The notes under the pieces are model-generated. The model made no database searches. It was not told the DNA's origin and saw only the letters and a program-made list of their open reading frames with translations. A stretch of DNA of 64,000 nt, taken from NCBI RefSeq assembly GCF_003254275.1, contig NZ_QKZK01000015.1:1-64000 (forward strand), given 5' to 3'. Source of the DNA: Breznakibacter xylanolyticus. Its GTDB lineage: Bacteria; Bacteroidota; Bacteroidia; Bacteroidales; Marinilabiliaceae. Below are positions 8,460 through 18,300 of this stretch, in pieces. Position 1 is the first letter of the stretch; each line of letters begins with the position of its first letter. Made by a program: the position numbers and the translations under genes.

Positions 8460-9995
8460 CTAGCTGCGCTGATCATCGATTCGCCCATTCATCGAAATGA
8501 GTTGCTCAATGATTTCGCGGTTGTTTTGCAGTCTTGGAACTTTGTTCTGCCCCCCCACTTTTTTATAGGTCTTGAGCCAGTCGAAAAAGAGGTTTTCGCG
8601 GGCAATGACCAGTTGAGGTGTGTCAAGGGTCATATTTTTGTATCGTTTGGCCTCGTAGTCGCTGTTGACCGATTGTAGGGTGGTGTCAAACACCTGCATG
8701 AACCGTTGAGTATCCGATGGTTTCTTTTCAAATTCAATCACCCACTCGTGGGCTCCTTTGTTGTTGGTGCCCATGTAGAGGGGGGCGCCGGTGTATTCGC
8801 GTATCAGGGCGCCTGTTTGAGCGCAGGCTTCGTGCATGGCTCGTTCGGCGTTATCAATCATGACCTCCTCACCAAAGGCGTTGATAAACAGCTTCACCCT
8901 GCCGGTGATGACAATGCGGAACGGTTCTTTATTGATGAATCGTACTGTGTCGCCAATCATGTATCGCCACAGTCCGCCATTGGTGGTGATCACCATGGCA
9001 TAGTCGGTGTTGAGCTCCACATCTTCGAGGGTCAGCAGTCGCGGATGTTCCTTTCCGACCTGATCCTGGGGCATGAATTCATAAAAAATGCCATAGTCGA
9101 GCATCAACAGCATGCCGGGCTGCGACAGATCGTCCTGAATGGCAAAAAAGCCTTCGGAGGCGTTGTAGGTCTCCATGTAGTGCATTCCCTCGTTGGGAAT
9201 GAGCGCTTTGTATTGCTCCCTGTAAGGGGTGAAATTGATGCCGCCGTGTATAAACAGCTCCAGGTTGGGCCATACATCGGTGAGTTTTTCTTTGCCGGTT
9301 TGGTTCAGGATGTGCTTGATGAGCACCAGAAACCACGAGGGCACGCCGGCCAGCGAGGTGACATTTTCGTTGATGGTGGCCTCGGTGATTTTGGTAATTT
9401 TCTCCTCCCATTCGTCCATCAGGGCGATAGACTGGCTGGGGGTGCGGATAAAATGGGTCCAAAAGGGCATGTTCTCAATCAGAATGGCTGAGAGGTCGCC
9501 GTAATAGCTGTCGTTGCTGAAGTTATTGATTTGATGGCTGCCACCCAGGGTGAGCGATTTGCCGGTGAAGAGGGCATTGTCGGGAAAAAGGTCGTTGTAG
9601 ATGGCAATGACGTCCCTGCCGCCTCTAAAATGACAATCCTCCAGCGATTGCTTGGTGACCGGGATGAACTTGCTTTTGGACGAGGTGGTTCCCGACGATT
9701 TGGCAAACCATCGTACATCGCCCGGCCACAGCAGGTTTTTCTCCCCCGCACGCAGTCGTTCCACAACGGGGCACACCTGCTCGTAATCTACCACCGGCAA
9801 TCGTTCCTGAAAAGTGCTGACCGACAGGATGGTGTTGAAGTCGTGCTGACGACCTATCTCGGTATCGGCCGCCTTTTTGAGCAGCGAAAACAGGATGCTT
9901 TGCTGAACTTCAATGGGGTTCTTTTTAAAGAAATCGATTTGTCCCATGCGGCGAAAATTGACCAGGGACATGATGGAGCTGAGAATGGCTGGCAT
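8460..9995 (-). CDS. GH3 auxin-responsive-promoter family acyl-adenylating enzyme
   Basis: 511 residues matching the GH3 family, which in plants conjugates amino acids to jasmonate or auxin through an acyl-adenylate; bacterial members are mostly uncharacterised. Conserved stretches include FAKSSGTTSSKSKFIPVT (ATP-binding Ser/Thr loop, ~residue 105), LAGVPSWFL, YNASEGFFAIQ (the (Y)xxSE region) and LWRYMIGDTVRF. The C-terminal subdomain, with GEEVMIDNAERAM, completes the ANL-type fold. No signal peptide, so cytoplasmic. It is separated by about 50 bases from the receiver gene on the same strand. Natural substrate unknown. Confidence 0.9.
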   Translation of the reverse strand: MPAILSSIMSLVNFRRMGQIDFFKKNPIEVQQSILFSLLKKAADTEIGRQHDFNTILSVSTFQERLPVVDYEQVCPVVERLRAGEKNLLWPGDVRWFAKSSGTTSSKSKFIPVTKQSLEDCHFRGGRDVIAIYNDLFPDNALFTGKSLTLGGSHQINNFSNDSYYGDLSAILIENMPFWTHFIRTPSQSIALMDEWEEKITKITEATINENVTSLAGVPSWFLVLIKHILNQTGKEKLTDVWPNLELFIHGGINFTPYREQYKALIPNEGMHYMETYNASEGFFAIQDDLSQPGMLLMLDYGIFYEFMPQDQVGKEHPRLLTLEDVELNTDYAMVITTNGGLWRYMIGDTVRFINKEPFRIVITGRVKLFINAFGEEVMIDNAERAMHEACAQTGALIREYTGAPLYMGTNNKGAHEWVIEFEKKPSDTQRFMQVFDTTLQSVNSDYEAKRYKNMTLDTPQLVIARENLFFDWLKTYKKVGGQNKVPRLQNNREIIEQLISMNGRIDDQRS

Positions 9996-10043
9996 AGCGG
10001 GATGGTTTGGACAAGGTGAATTGGCTCAACCGCGGGGCGGTGG

Positions 10044-10424
10044 TCAAAGGTTAAAAGCGCGTTTGATGGATTTTTCGCCCAGTTCGCTTTTCACGATGTA
10101 ACTGCGCGCCCCGGCACGGATAATCTGTTCGACGTACTCAAATTCTTTGTGGAACGAGAGCGCCACCACCCTGATGTGCGGATAGTCGTGGTTGAGTTTG
10201 CGCGTGGCGTCAACGCCGTTCATCACCGGCATGTCGATGTCCATAAACACGATGTCGTAAGTGGGATGCCCCGCTACCATATCCAATGCTTCCTGGCCGT
10301 TAAAGGCATAATTGATGCATTGAACTTTGTCGCCCAGGATGTCCTGTATCTGGTAATCGAGTGCCTTTACAAAATCTTTATGGTCATCGACAATCAGGAT
10401 TTGATATTTTCGGGATAATTCCAT
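10044..10424 (-). CDS. Stand-alone response-regulator receiver domain
   Basis: 126 residues comprising only a CheY-like receiver. Visible features are ILIVDDH (acidic pair), the phospho-acceptor Asp in VFMDIDMPVMNG, Ser in VVALSFH (switch Thr/Ser position), and Lys in YIVKSELGEK. There is no DNA-binding or enzymatic output domain; the protein ends right after the last receiver helix. The histidine kinase upstream (10533-12335), same strand, 108 bases away, is the probable partner. It could act as a phosphate sink, a relay, or by protein-protein contact. Confidence 0.9.
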   Translation of the reverse strand: MELSRKYQILIVDDHKDFVKALDYQIQDILGDKVQCINYAFNGQEALDMVAGHPTYDIVFMDIDMPVMNGVDATRKLNHDYPHIRVVALSFHKEFEYVEQIIRAGARSYIVKSELGEKSIKRAFNL

Positions 10425-10532
10425 CGAATTTTTAATTTTCTACAAAAATAATTTTTAAAGCTTAACCGCAACGTTTCAACGCTGCTTTTTCCCAATCCGG
10501 GCGTTTCTGACAGTTCAATTTGTCATCTTTTT

Positions 10533-12335
10533 TCAGGCAAGGAGGTCATCGTCCAGTGGGTTGTAAACCCGGTTGACCAGTGCCGTCATTTCAAAGGTGA
10601 ATCCGGTGCCCGGTTCGGATGTCATTGCATACTCCCCATTGATAGAGCGTACCCGCATCTCGATGTTGAGTAACCCCATGCCGCGTGTTGGTTCTGAGGT
10701 GATGATGTCGGTAGGGAAACCGCTGCCGTTGTCGTGGTATTTGACAAGCACTTGTTCGTTGGTAAAGTGGATGTCGAGGCTTGCCCGGTTAGCGCCTGAG
10801 TGTTTCTTGGTGTTGTTCATCAGTTCTTTGACGATGCGATAAAGGGTGGTCTCGATGCGGGCACTAAACCTGATTTGCCGGATGTTGTGGTTAAATGTCA
10901 CCGGGATGATGGGTTGCATCAGTTCGCATTCGGCTGAGATGGCCGACACCAAACCATAACGTTCCAGGATGGCGGGACTTAGGTTGTGTGATATTTCACG
11001 AATTTTTTCGATGGAGTCGTCTGTCAGACGCGACAGAAGTTCCACCAGTTCCAGGTTCTTGGTATCGGTGGTTTTGCGTTGCAGCGAAGCGTTGTACATG
11101 CGCATGCTCGATAGGAGTGGACCTATTTCGTCGTGCAGGTCACCCGCCAGCTTACGCCGTTCGTTTTCCTCGGTTTCAATCATGGTATCGATGATGCGCT
11201 GCTGTATCTGTTTTTGTTCCGAGATGTCATCAAGCAGCATGGCAAACCGATTCTTGCCGGGGCTGAAAATGCTGATTCTGAAGTATCTGTCAAGTACTGT
11301 GTTGAAGCGTTCTTCGGTTTTGGGTTTTCCCGTTTTACACACCTGTTCAAACAGGGGCAGCCATTCATCAAAGCAGCGCACTGGGAGGGAGCGGCACCGT
11401 TTGTGCGTTACTTCCATCGGGGGCAGCCCTGTGTGATATACAAAGGCGGGGTTGCACTCAATAAACTCAAAATCGATCATGCGACCCGATGCCTCAAATA
11501 CCGGTTCGCACACGGCAAAGGCACTAAAAATTGACTCGAACAACGTGCGGTACTGTGCCTCGCTACGCTTGAGTGCGGCATGCAGACGAGCCGACTCAGA
11601 TATGTCGTGAAACAACACGGCAAGCTTATCGGGCGAAGATTTAAAGGCGTGAATGGAATAATAGCGATCCTGTTCGGCATTGTATATCTCGAATTGGTGG
11701 GGGGAGCCTGAGTCAAATACTTCCAGATATTTGCTCACGATTTGTGGCCCCATGTGACCCTGTACTTCCAGTATTGTTTTACCCAGGCATTGTTGCGATG
11801 GAATGGCCGAGTGGTCATCGAAGGCCGGATTCATCTCTTCGTAACGAAAATCGATTACTGTGCCGCTTGCATCTTTCACGGGTGTGAGCAGTATAAACGC
11901 GTTCATCATTTGCCGAAACAGCAAGCTGTATTTCTTTTCGCTGTCGAACTGTTCCTTTTGGGCGATGACCTGCTCCGAGATGTTGGACACATACCCTTCG
12001 ATGCCGATGAGTTGCCCCGATGGACTAAATATAGGTAACCCTTGCTCCGAAAGCCAAACGGTTTGCCCCTGATTGTTTTTGATTCGGTATTCGAGCGAGT
12101 AGGGTTGTGACTTGTCGATGGCATCAGCGATGACTTGCGTCACGTAAGCCTTGTCGCGGGCAAGAATCAAGCCATGCAGCGTGTGACAGGGCGATAGGTG
12201 AAAATAGTCGGTAGGGTAACCGGTGATGGTTTCCACGCCCTTACTGACCCACTCCACGGTCCACGCTGGGGCATAATGGCTACGGTAGGCATAGCCGGGC
12301 ATGATATCGAGCAAATGATTGAGATGGTGGGTCAC
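10533..12335 (-). CDS. PAS sensor histidine kinase, HisKA_3 (NarX/DegS) type
   Basis: 600 residues, without membrane segments, so probably cytoplasmic. Three PAS-like domains occupy roughly residues 10-125, 130-250 and 255-375 (first with VETITGYP, PAC-like IEGYVSNISEQ). The dimerisation helix is HisKA_3 type, with ERRKLAGDLHDEIGPLLSSM and the phospho-acceptor His at about 401. The HATPase follows with ELMNNTKKHS (N box), HDNGSGFP (G1) and GMGLLNIEMR (G2). Kinases of this class usually drive LuxR/NarL regulators, but the neighbour downstream is a receiver without a DNA-binding domain. The signal is unknown. Confidence 0.92.
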   Translation of the reverse strand: MTHHLNHLLDIMPGYAYRSHYAPAWTVEWVSKGVETITGYPTDYFHLSPCHTLHGLILARDKAYVTQVIADAIDKSQPYSLEYRIKNNQGQTVWLSEQGLPIFSPSGQLIGIEGYVSNISEQVIAQKEQFDSEKKYSLLFRQMMNAFILLTPVKDASGTVIDFRYEEMNPAFDDHSAIPSQQCLGKTILEVQGHMGPQIVSKYLEVFDSGSPHQFEIYNAEQDRYYSIHAFKSSPDKLAVLFHDISESARLHAALKRSEAQYRTLFESIFSAFAVCEPVFEASGRMIDFEFIECNPAFVYHTGLPPMEVTHKRCRSLPVRCFDEWLPLFEQVCKTGKPKTEERFNTVLDRYFRISIFSPGKNRFAMLLDDISEQKQIQQRIIDTMIETEENERRKLAGDLHDEIGPLLSSMRMYNASLQRKTTDTKNLELVELLSRLTDDSIEKIREISHNLSPAILERYGLVSAISAECELMQPIIPVTFNHNIRQIRFSARIETTLYRIVKELMNNTKKHSGANRASLDIHFTNEQVLVKYHDNGSGFPTDIITSEPTRGMGLLNIEMRVRSINGEYAMTSEPGTGFTFEMTALVNRVYNPLDDDLLA

Positions 12336-12733
12336 GATGGTGTATGGTTTGTCAATTCTGAGTCTTCAATTAAAAATGTTGGGAGATAATTTATTCCTGT
12401 TACTGGTGTAAGCTATTAGCTTAATAATTTAGCATATAAGTTGTTAGTGAATTGTGTTGGATGTCTTTTGATGAAAGAGTGATTTTAAATCTGTGAAATG
12501 ATATTTCAGTCTGTGTATATCATCATTTTTTGTTCTTTTACACACCTTTGTGCAATCATGGTTCCCTTAGCGGTCAATCTAACTCTAGGTTTTATCGGCA
12601 TTGTTAACAAATTTAACCATTTTCATTTCAAATGATGTTTACAATGATATAATAATGACTTAATTTGTGATTATTAATGGAGCAACATCAAGTCGTTGAA
12701 TTGTGTCGCAAGCATATTTAATTCAAACCCTAT
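12336..12733. other. AT-rich divergent intergenic region
   Basis: Lies between the leftward kinase and the rightward secreted protein, so it should hold both promoters. No gene is seen and no clear TAnnTTTG element stands out. Confidence 0.5.
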
Positions 12734-13279
12734 ATGAAATTCACAAAAAATCTAACACTTCTCCTGACCATCGTGTTCATGGGGATAACGTCCGTTTGCA
12801 TGGCTCAGCAAACACCTACTGCCAGCAAACATGAAATGGCCATTAAAAAAGCGGAGGACAAGGTGGCAAAAATTGAGAAGAAGATGGCCATTGCCGATTC
12901 GTTGATTACTGCCGGAAATGTTGTCAAGGGCGACTTGAAAGGCGAAGAAGATGGTCAGACTGGCCGCTTAAAAGAGGTGCAATCTGAGTATGCTTCCGAA
13001 AGCAAGCGCCTTGAAAAGCTCATGAAATCGAAGGATCAGACCGAGGTGAAACAGGCGTCACTCGAAAAAAAGGCTTTGGACGCGAAGTATAAAGCCGATA
13101 TGAAAGAGCTTGATGCAGTTAATAAAGATGCCGCCAAGAAAGCCGGAAAAGCCGAGGCGAACATCAAAAAAGGAAAAGACTTGAAAAAAGTTGCCGAAAA
13201 AGAGTTGAAAGTTGCCCGTAAAGAACTTGCTGGTGCCCAAAAGGCCGCCAATGCGCCCGAAGGCAAGAAAAAGAAATAA
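12734..13279 (+). CDS. Secreted Lys/Ala-rich coiled-coil protein
   Basis: 181 residues. The signal peptide has KFTKN, a hydrophobic core LLLTIVFMGITSVCM, and probable cleavage after CMA before QQTPTA. The mature part is almost wholly helical: Lys, Ala and Glu rich with heptad-like spacing and many KK pairs (AIKKAEDKVAKIEKKMA; near the end KKAGKAEANIKKGKDLKK). It ends in GKKKK. It is strongly basic and has no cysteine after the signal peptide. Such proteins may bind polyanions or envelope components; this is a guess. It has its own terminator (13301-13350) and is monocistronic. Confidence 0.85.
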   Translation: MKFTKNLTLLLTIVFMGITSVCMAQQTPTASKHEMAIKKAEDKVAKIEKKMAIADSLITAGNVVKGDLKGEEDGQTGRLKEVQSEYASESKRLEKLMKSKDQTEVKQASLEKKALDAKYKADMKELDAVNKDAAKKAGKAEANIKKGKDLKKVAEKELKVARKELAGAQKAANAPEGKKKK

Positions 13280-13300
13280 GAACCGTAGTTTCCATCGGTG

Positions 13301-13350
13301 AACCGTTGGGTTTCGTACTTGATAAAGGTACGAGCTCAGCGGTTTTTTAT
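13301..13350 (+). terminator. Intrinsic terminator after the Lys-rich protein gene
   Basis: Outer stem AACCG / CGGTT and inner stem CGTAC / GTACG, followed by TTTTTATT. Located about 20 bases after the stop at 13279. Confidence 0.7.
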
Positions 13351-13527
13351 TGATGTTTTACGATCATATTGTTCGTTAACCCATTTAGACACTAAGGAAT
13401 TTCGTGCGTATTTCTTAGCCAAGCTTTAAGGCTGGAATAAGAAGAAAATGTTGTGCCTACAGGTTTTGGGCACATTTATTAACGGACTATTGTGTTCAAC
13501 ACTTTGCTTGGAAATCGACAACTCTGA

Positions 13528-13995
13528 TCAGTACTCAATTTTGTTGCCCATGGCATGCCACATGCTGAATGCGTGTGAAGCCTCATCGCGAAGCAGGCAA
13601 ACATGAGGAATACGGCGTTGTTGATGTGGTCGGTCAATTTCTTCGTAAATAAACTGATCGTCGAACCCGATGGCCGCAGCGTCTTTTTGGTTATTGGCAT
13701 AGTAGATGTGACCAATGTGAGCCCAGTAAATAGCGCCCAGACACATGGGGCACGGTTCGCAGGAGGTATAGATGTCGCAACCACTCAGATCGAAGGTTTT
13801 CAGATGGTGAGATGCATCGCGAATGGCATTCACCTCGGCATGGGCTGTCGGGTCGTTGTTGGCTGTGACCCGGTTGGTTCCCCTGCCAACAATTTGTCCC
13901 TCGCGTGCCACAATTGCCCCGAAAGGACCGCCGCCGTTTTGAATGTTTTCTTCCGACAGGCGGATGGCTTCTCGCATCAATTCTTCGTGTGTCAT
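13528..13995 (-). CDS. Nucleoside/guanine deaminase (CDA fold)
   Basis: Zinc-dependent deaminase of the guanine deaminase/TadA-like family, acting on free purine bases or nucleosides. Chosen start is the ATG giving MTHEELMREAIRLSEEN, 155 residues, close to Bacillus GuaD length. The longer frame to 14082 adds 29 residues not expected in the family. Zinc and catalytic motifs are HAEVNAIRDA (His ligand, Glu proton shuttle) and SCEPCPMCLGA (two Cys ligands). The N-terminal GGGPFGAIVA and C-terminal aromatic tail fit a guanine deaminase-like enzyme better than tRNA-specific TadA. The pectate lyase gene lies upstream on the same strand. Confidence 0.9.
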   Translation of the reverse strand: MTHEELMREAIRLSEENIQNGGGPFGAIVAREGQIVGRGTNRVTANNDPTAHAEVNAIRDASHHLKTFDLSGCDIYTSCEPCPMCLGAIYWAHIGHIYYANNQKDAAAIGFDDQFIYEEIDRPHQQRRIPHVCLLRDEASHAFSMWHAMGNKIEY

Positions 13996-14082
13996 TTTTT
14001 TATATCGTATTGCTGTGTTGTGAGTAAACTGTGTTTTTTCTAACCTGAAATATGAAATCGTGAAGTCTTGACCCATTGGCAT

Positions 14083-15186
14083 TTATTGCTTCCACTTTTT
14101 TTCCCAGGCCGGGTATTGTTCCTCAATGAGTTTTTGCGGCCAGATGCCATACCATGCGTAACCGGCGCGTCGTTCGGGGTTGACCTCGTTGAGCGAAAAT
14201 ACTTTTTCGCCCTGTCGGGTGCACATAAATGGGCGGTTGGTATCGGTTTCATAAAAACGCGCCCACAATGGCCCGGCCGAGGGATCATCTACCTGTTTGC
14301 GGTCAATTTTGAGGGTGAGCCCGGGATAGGTGCCTTCGGGAACTTCAACGGTCTCGATGCGTATGCCGTAAATGGCCGATTGTTGCAGCCATGCAATGCC
14401 TGTTTCAATGGCATGAACGATTGCCGGTGTTGGCTTTTCGATGCGCATCAAAAAGGCAATGATAGAACTGCTCTCATTGGCTGTTAACCCCGGAAGTTCA
14501 AATGTGCGTGCACCGGTGGGTGCCAGGGTTTGATGGTCGTGTTGTTGCGCCCATCCTTTTTTTACGCCATTGACGTTTACCTGGCAATGAAGCGTAAGAG
14601 CCACTGCCCGGTTGAGTGATTTGCGTGATTGTTTGCGAATTTTATTGGGGAGGTCACTGTATTGAGGAGCATCTTGTGCGATGTCGAGCAGCAGGTGCAT
14701 GATGCCGGTCATCACATCATCGTTGAAGGTGATGGCATCCACATCCCATCCGCGCCAACCTCCGTTTGCATGTTGGTTGTTAAAAATATATTGCAATCCT
14801 TTGATGGCACTTTTCAGAAACAGCTTGTTTCCTGAACGGCTGTATGCGTGAGCCAGATACTCAATTTGAGGGTATATGTTGCGGTTATCAAAAGTGCTTT
14901 GGCGGTAACGTTCGCTCAGAGCCTGCTTCACCGAGTCGGGATTGAGCTGTGCCAGCCAGTCGATGTTTTTGGGCCAGCCGCCATCTTTATTTTGGTAGGC
15001 AATCAGGTTCTTGGCAATGGCTTGAAAATTTTCCGGGGAGTGGCGTTGATAATTGGTGTCGCGCACTTCAAGGAACCAATGATGGATGCCGTCGTTAAAT
15101 TTTTCAATCGCTATGGGGGTGTTCTGGCTTTTGAGTGGCAGTGATAGCAGCAGGACTGCGAAAAAGGGAATGAATCTGTTCATCAT
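14083..15186 (-). CDS. Pectate lyase, polysaccharide lyase family 10
   Basis: Exported enzyme cleaving polygalacturonate by beta-elimination. 367 residues; the signal peptide is FIPFFAVLLLSLPLKSQ after a short basic start. PL10 signatures are YQNKDGGWPKN (~residue 70), STFDNRNIYPQIEYLA (~100), NANGGW-like HANGGWRGWDVDAITFNDDVMTG (~140-160), and the C-terminal RRAGYAWYGIWPQKL followed by W(E)KKWK. It is full length. No susC/susD pair is adjacent, so it appears as an isolated degradative gene rather than part of a utilisation locus. Divergent from the DUF2723 gene at 15390. Confidence 0.9.
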   Translation of the reverse strand: MMNRFIPFFAVLLLSLPLKSQNTPIAIEKFNDGIHHWFLEVRDTNYQRHSPENFQAIAKNLIAYQNKDGGWPKNIDWLAQLNPDSVKQALSERYRQSTFDNRNIYPQIEYLAHAYSRSGNKLFLKSAIKGLQYIFNNQHANGGWRGWDVDAITFNDDVMTGIMHLLLDIAQDAPQYSDLPNKIRKQSRKSLNRAVALTLHCQVNVNGVKKGWAQQHDHQTLAPTGARTFELPGLTANESSSIIAFLMRIEKPTPAIVHAIETGIAWLQQSAIYGIRIETVEVPEGTYPGLTLKIDRKQVDDPSAGPLWARFYETDTNRPFMCTRQGEKVFSLNEVNPERRAGYAWYGIWPQKLIEEQYPAWEKKWKQ

Positions 15187-15389
15187 GGGGTGTCAATTGA
15201 GAATGTCTCCGGTTTCTCTTTTTATTTTAATCGTGTGTGTAAATTTAATGAAAACGCTTCAATTTTTGTCTTCAATGGATGAATCGACTGTTGGTGAAGC
15301 GTTCACTCTCAATAATTATTGTATTTTTGGCTTTGTTTCAAACATTGCTTTTTTGTAATAGTCAGTAAGTCAATAAAAATAACGCGAGA

Positions 15390-18300
15390 ATGAAGAATTT
15401 CAGGTTGTTGAACAATGTGGTTGGATGGGCAACATTTTTGGTTGCAGCCATTGTTTACATTTTAACCATTGAGCCCACGGCCAGTTTTTGGGACTGTGGT
15501 GAGTTTATTTCGACATCGGCCAATTTATTGGTGGGTCACCCTCCCGGAGCGCCATTTTTCATGATTTTGGGACGTTTCTTCTCGTTATTTGCTTCTGAGC
15601 GTGAACAAATCGCTGCCATGATTAACATCATGTCGGCCTTGGCGAGTGCCTTCACCATTTTGTTTTTGTTTTGGACCATCACCTATTTTGCGCGTAAACT
15701 GGTGTTCAATGGTAAAGAACCCGATTCGGTGCAAGTGTGGACCGTGTTGACGGCCGGTATCATTGGCGCTTTGGCTTATACTTTTTCTGATACTTTTTGG
15801 TTTTCAGCCGTCGAAGGCGAAGTGTATGCCATGTCGTCATTATTTACCGCGGTGGTTTTTTGGGCCATTCTCAAGTGGGAAGAAAATGCCAATGAACCCC
15901 ATTCGAACCGTTGGCTCATTCTCATTGCCTATTTAATGGGGCTTTCCATTGGGGTACACTTGTTGAACCTGCTGGCCATTCCTGCCATTGCCATGGTTTA
16001 TTATTTCAAAAAATTTGAAGTGAATCGTGCCAATACCATCAAGGCGATTTTGGTTTCCGGAGCCATTTTGGTGGGGATTCTTTATGTGATCATTCCCGGG
16101 GTGGTGAAGTTGGCGACATGGTTCGAGTTGTTGTTTGTCAATGAGTTTGGCCTTCCTTTCAACTCGGGGGCTGTGTTTTATGCCTTTTTGCTTATTGGAG
16201 CGCTCGTATATGGCCTTTGGTGGACGTACAAAAACAACCATTTGTTGCTCAATACAGCCATCACCGTGGTGACGGTCATCATTCTTGGTTACTCCTCGTT
16301 TGCCATGATTATCATTCGCTCGGCAGCCGACCCGACCATGGATCAAAATTCTCCCGATGAGGTTTTTGCTTTGCAAGGTTATTTGAATCGTGAGCAGTAT
16401 GGCGATCGCCCGTTGCTTTATGGACAATATTACAGTTCTCCGGGAAAAGTGAGTGACACCAAAAAGGGGGATCCCATTCGTATTAAAAAGAATGGTAAGT
16501 ATGAGGTGGTTGATTACAAGCCGACTTATGAGTATGATAGCAATACCACTACCCTTTTCCCCCGCATGTATAGTTCCGATCCCCGCCATGTTGATCAGTA
16601 TAAGTCGTGGGCCAATGTAAAGGGCAAAACGGTGCAGGCACGTGATCGCGAAGGGGGCTTGGTTTCTGTCAATATTCCAACCTTCGGCGAAAATATCCTC
16701 TTCTTTTTGAAGTATCAGGTGTATCACATGTACTTCCGTTATTTTATGTGGAATTTCTCGGGACGTCAAAACGACATTCAGGGCAATGGCGAAGTGAATA
16801 AAGGAAACTGGATCACCGGATTTCCTGCCATCGACAGCTGGATGTACGGTGATGAGTCATTACTGCCCGATGAATACACCCAAAATAAGGCTCGCAACAA
16901 GTATTTTATGCTGCCTCTGATTTTAGGGCTTGTGGGCCTTTTCTTTCAGTTGGGACGTGGTCGCGAGGGGCTTCATGGTTTTTGGATTGTGATGTTGCTT
17001 TTCTTCCTGACCGGCTTGGCCATTGTGCTTTATTTGAACCAGACACCGCTTCAGCCTCGTGAGCGCGATTATGCTTATGCCGGTTCGTTTTATGCTTTTA
17101 GCATTTGGATTGGTCTTGGGATTCCTGCTTTGGTGGAGTCGGTTCGTCGATGGATGCCCGGTACTTCCGGTGTGGCTGTGGTGGGGCTAACTGCCCTTTT
17201 GTTGGTGCCCGGCATCATGGCTGCCGAAAACTGGGATGATCACGACCGTTCGGGACGCTATATTGCTCGTGACCTTGCATATAATTATCTCAATACCTGC
17301 GACGAAAACGCCATCATCTTCACCAATGGCGATAACGATACTTTCCCGCTTTGGTACATCCAGGAAGTGGAACATATTCGTACCGATGTGCGGGTGTGTA
17401 ACCTCAGCTATCTGCAAACCGATTGGTATATCGACCAAATGAAGCGAAAGGCGTATGAGTCTGATCCCATGCCCTTCTCGCTCACCCACGATCAGTATCA
17501 GACCGGGACGCGCGATGCTGTGTACCTTTACGACCGCATGAATGGCGAGGCTGCTGATTTGCGCAAAGCTTTTTCTTTCTTGTTGAGCGAAGATAAGTCT
17601 ACCAAATACTTACCGGGTTATAGCGAACGCATCGAATATTTGCCCGCCAAGCGTTTTGTGTTGCCTGTTGACTCGGCCGATGTGGTGTCTCGTGGCATTG
17701 TCCCTGATGAAATGGCCAATCGTGTGGCCGAATCTATCGACATCAATTTGAACCGAAGCTACATTGTGAAAAATGACATGATGATTCTTGATTTGTTGCT
17801 TACCAACAACTGGACTCGTCCTGTTTACTTTGCCGTGACGGTTGGTTCCGACAGTTATTTAAATCTTCAGGACTATTTTCAGCTCGAGGGTTTTGGGTAT
17901 CGTTTGGTGCCCATCTCCACGCCAAGCGACAATTACATGCCCGGACGTGTAGACACCAAGCGTATGTATGACAATGTGATGACCAAGTTCCGATGGACCG
18001 GGTTCGATGATCCCAAGGTTTATCTCGACGAGAACCACATTCGAATGGCGACGAATATTCGCAACAACATGACGCGTTTGGTCAATGCACTCATCGACGA
18101 AAATCAGATGGATAAAGCCAAAGAGGTGCTCGATTTCACCATGGCAAAACTCCCATCGTCGCGTGTACCTCACACCTATTATTCCGTGTCGTTGGCCGAA
18201 GGGTATTACCGGGTGGGTAATATCACAGAGGGGGATGCCATTTTGAAAGAAATGTCGGACAACAACCTCAAGGAGTTGAAGTATTACACGTCTTTGCCTT

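Noticed and set aside
15933-16769. 278-codon minus-strand frame inside the DUF2723 gene
   Set aside because: Antisense shadow of a well-supported membrane protein.
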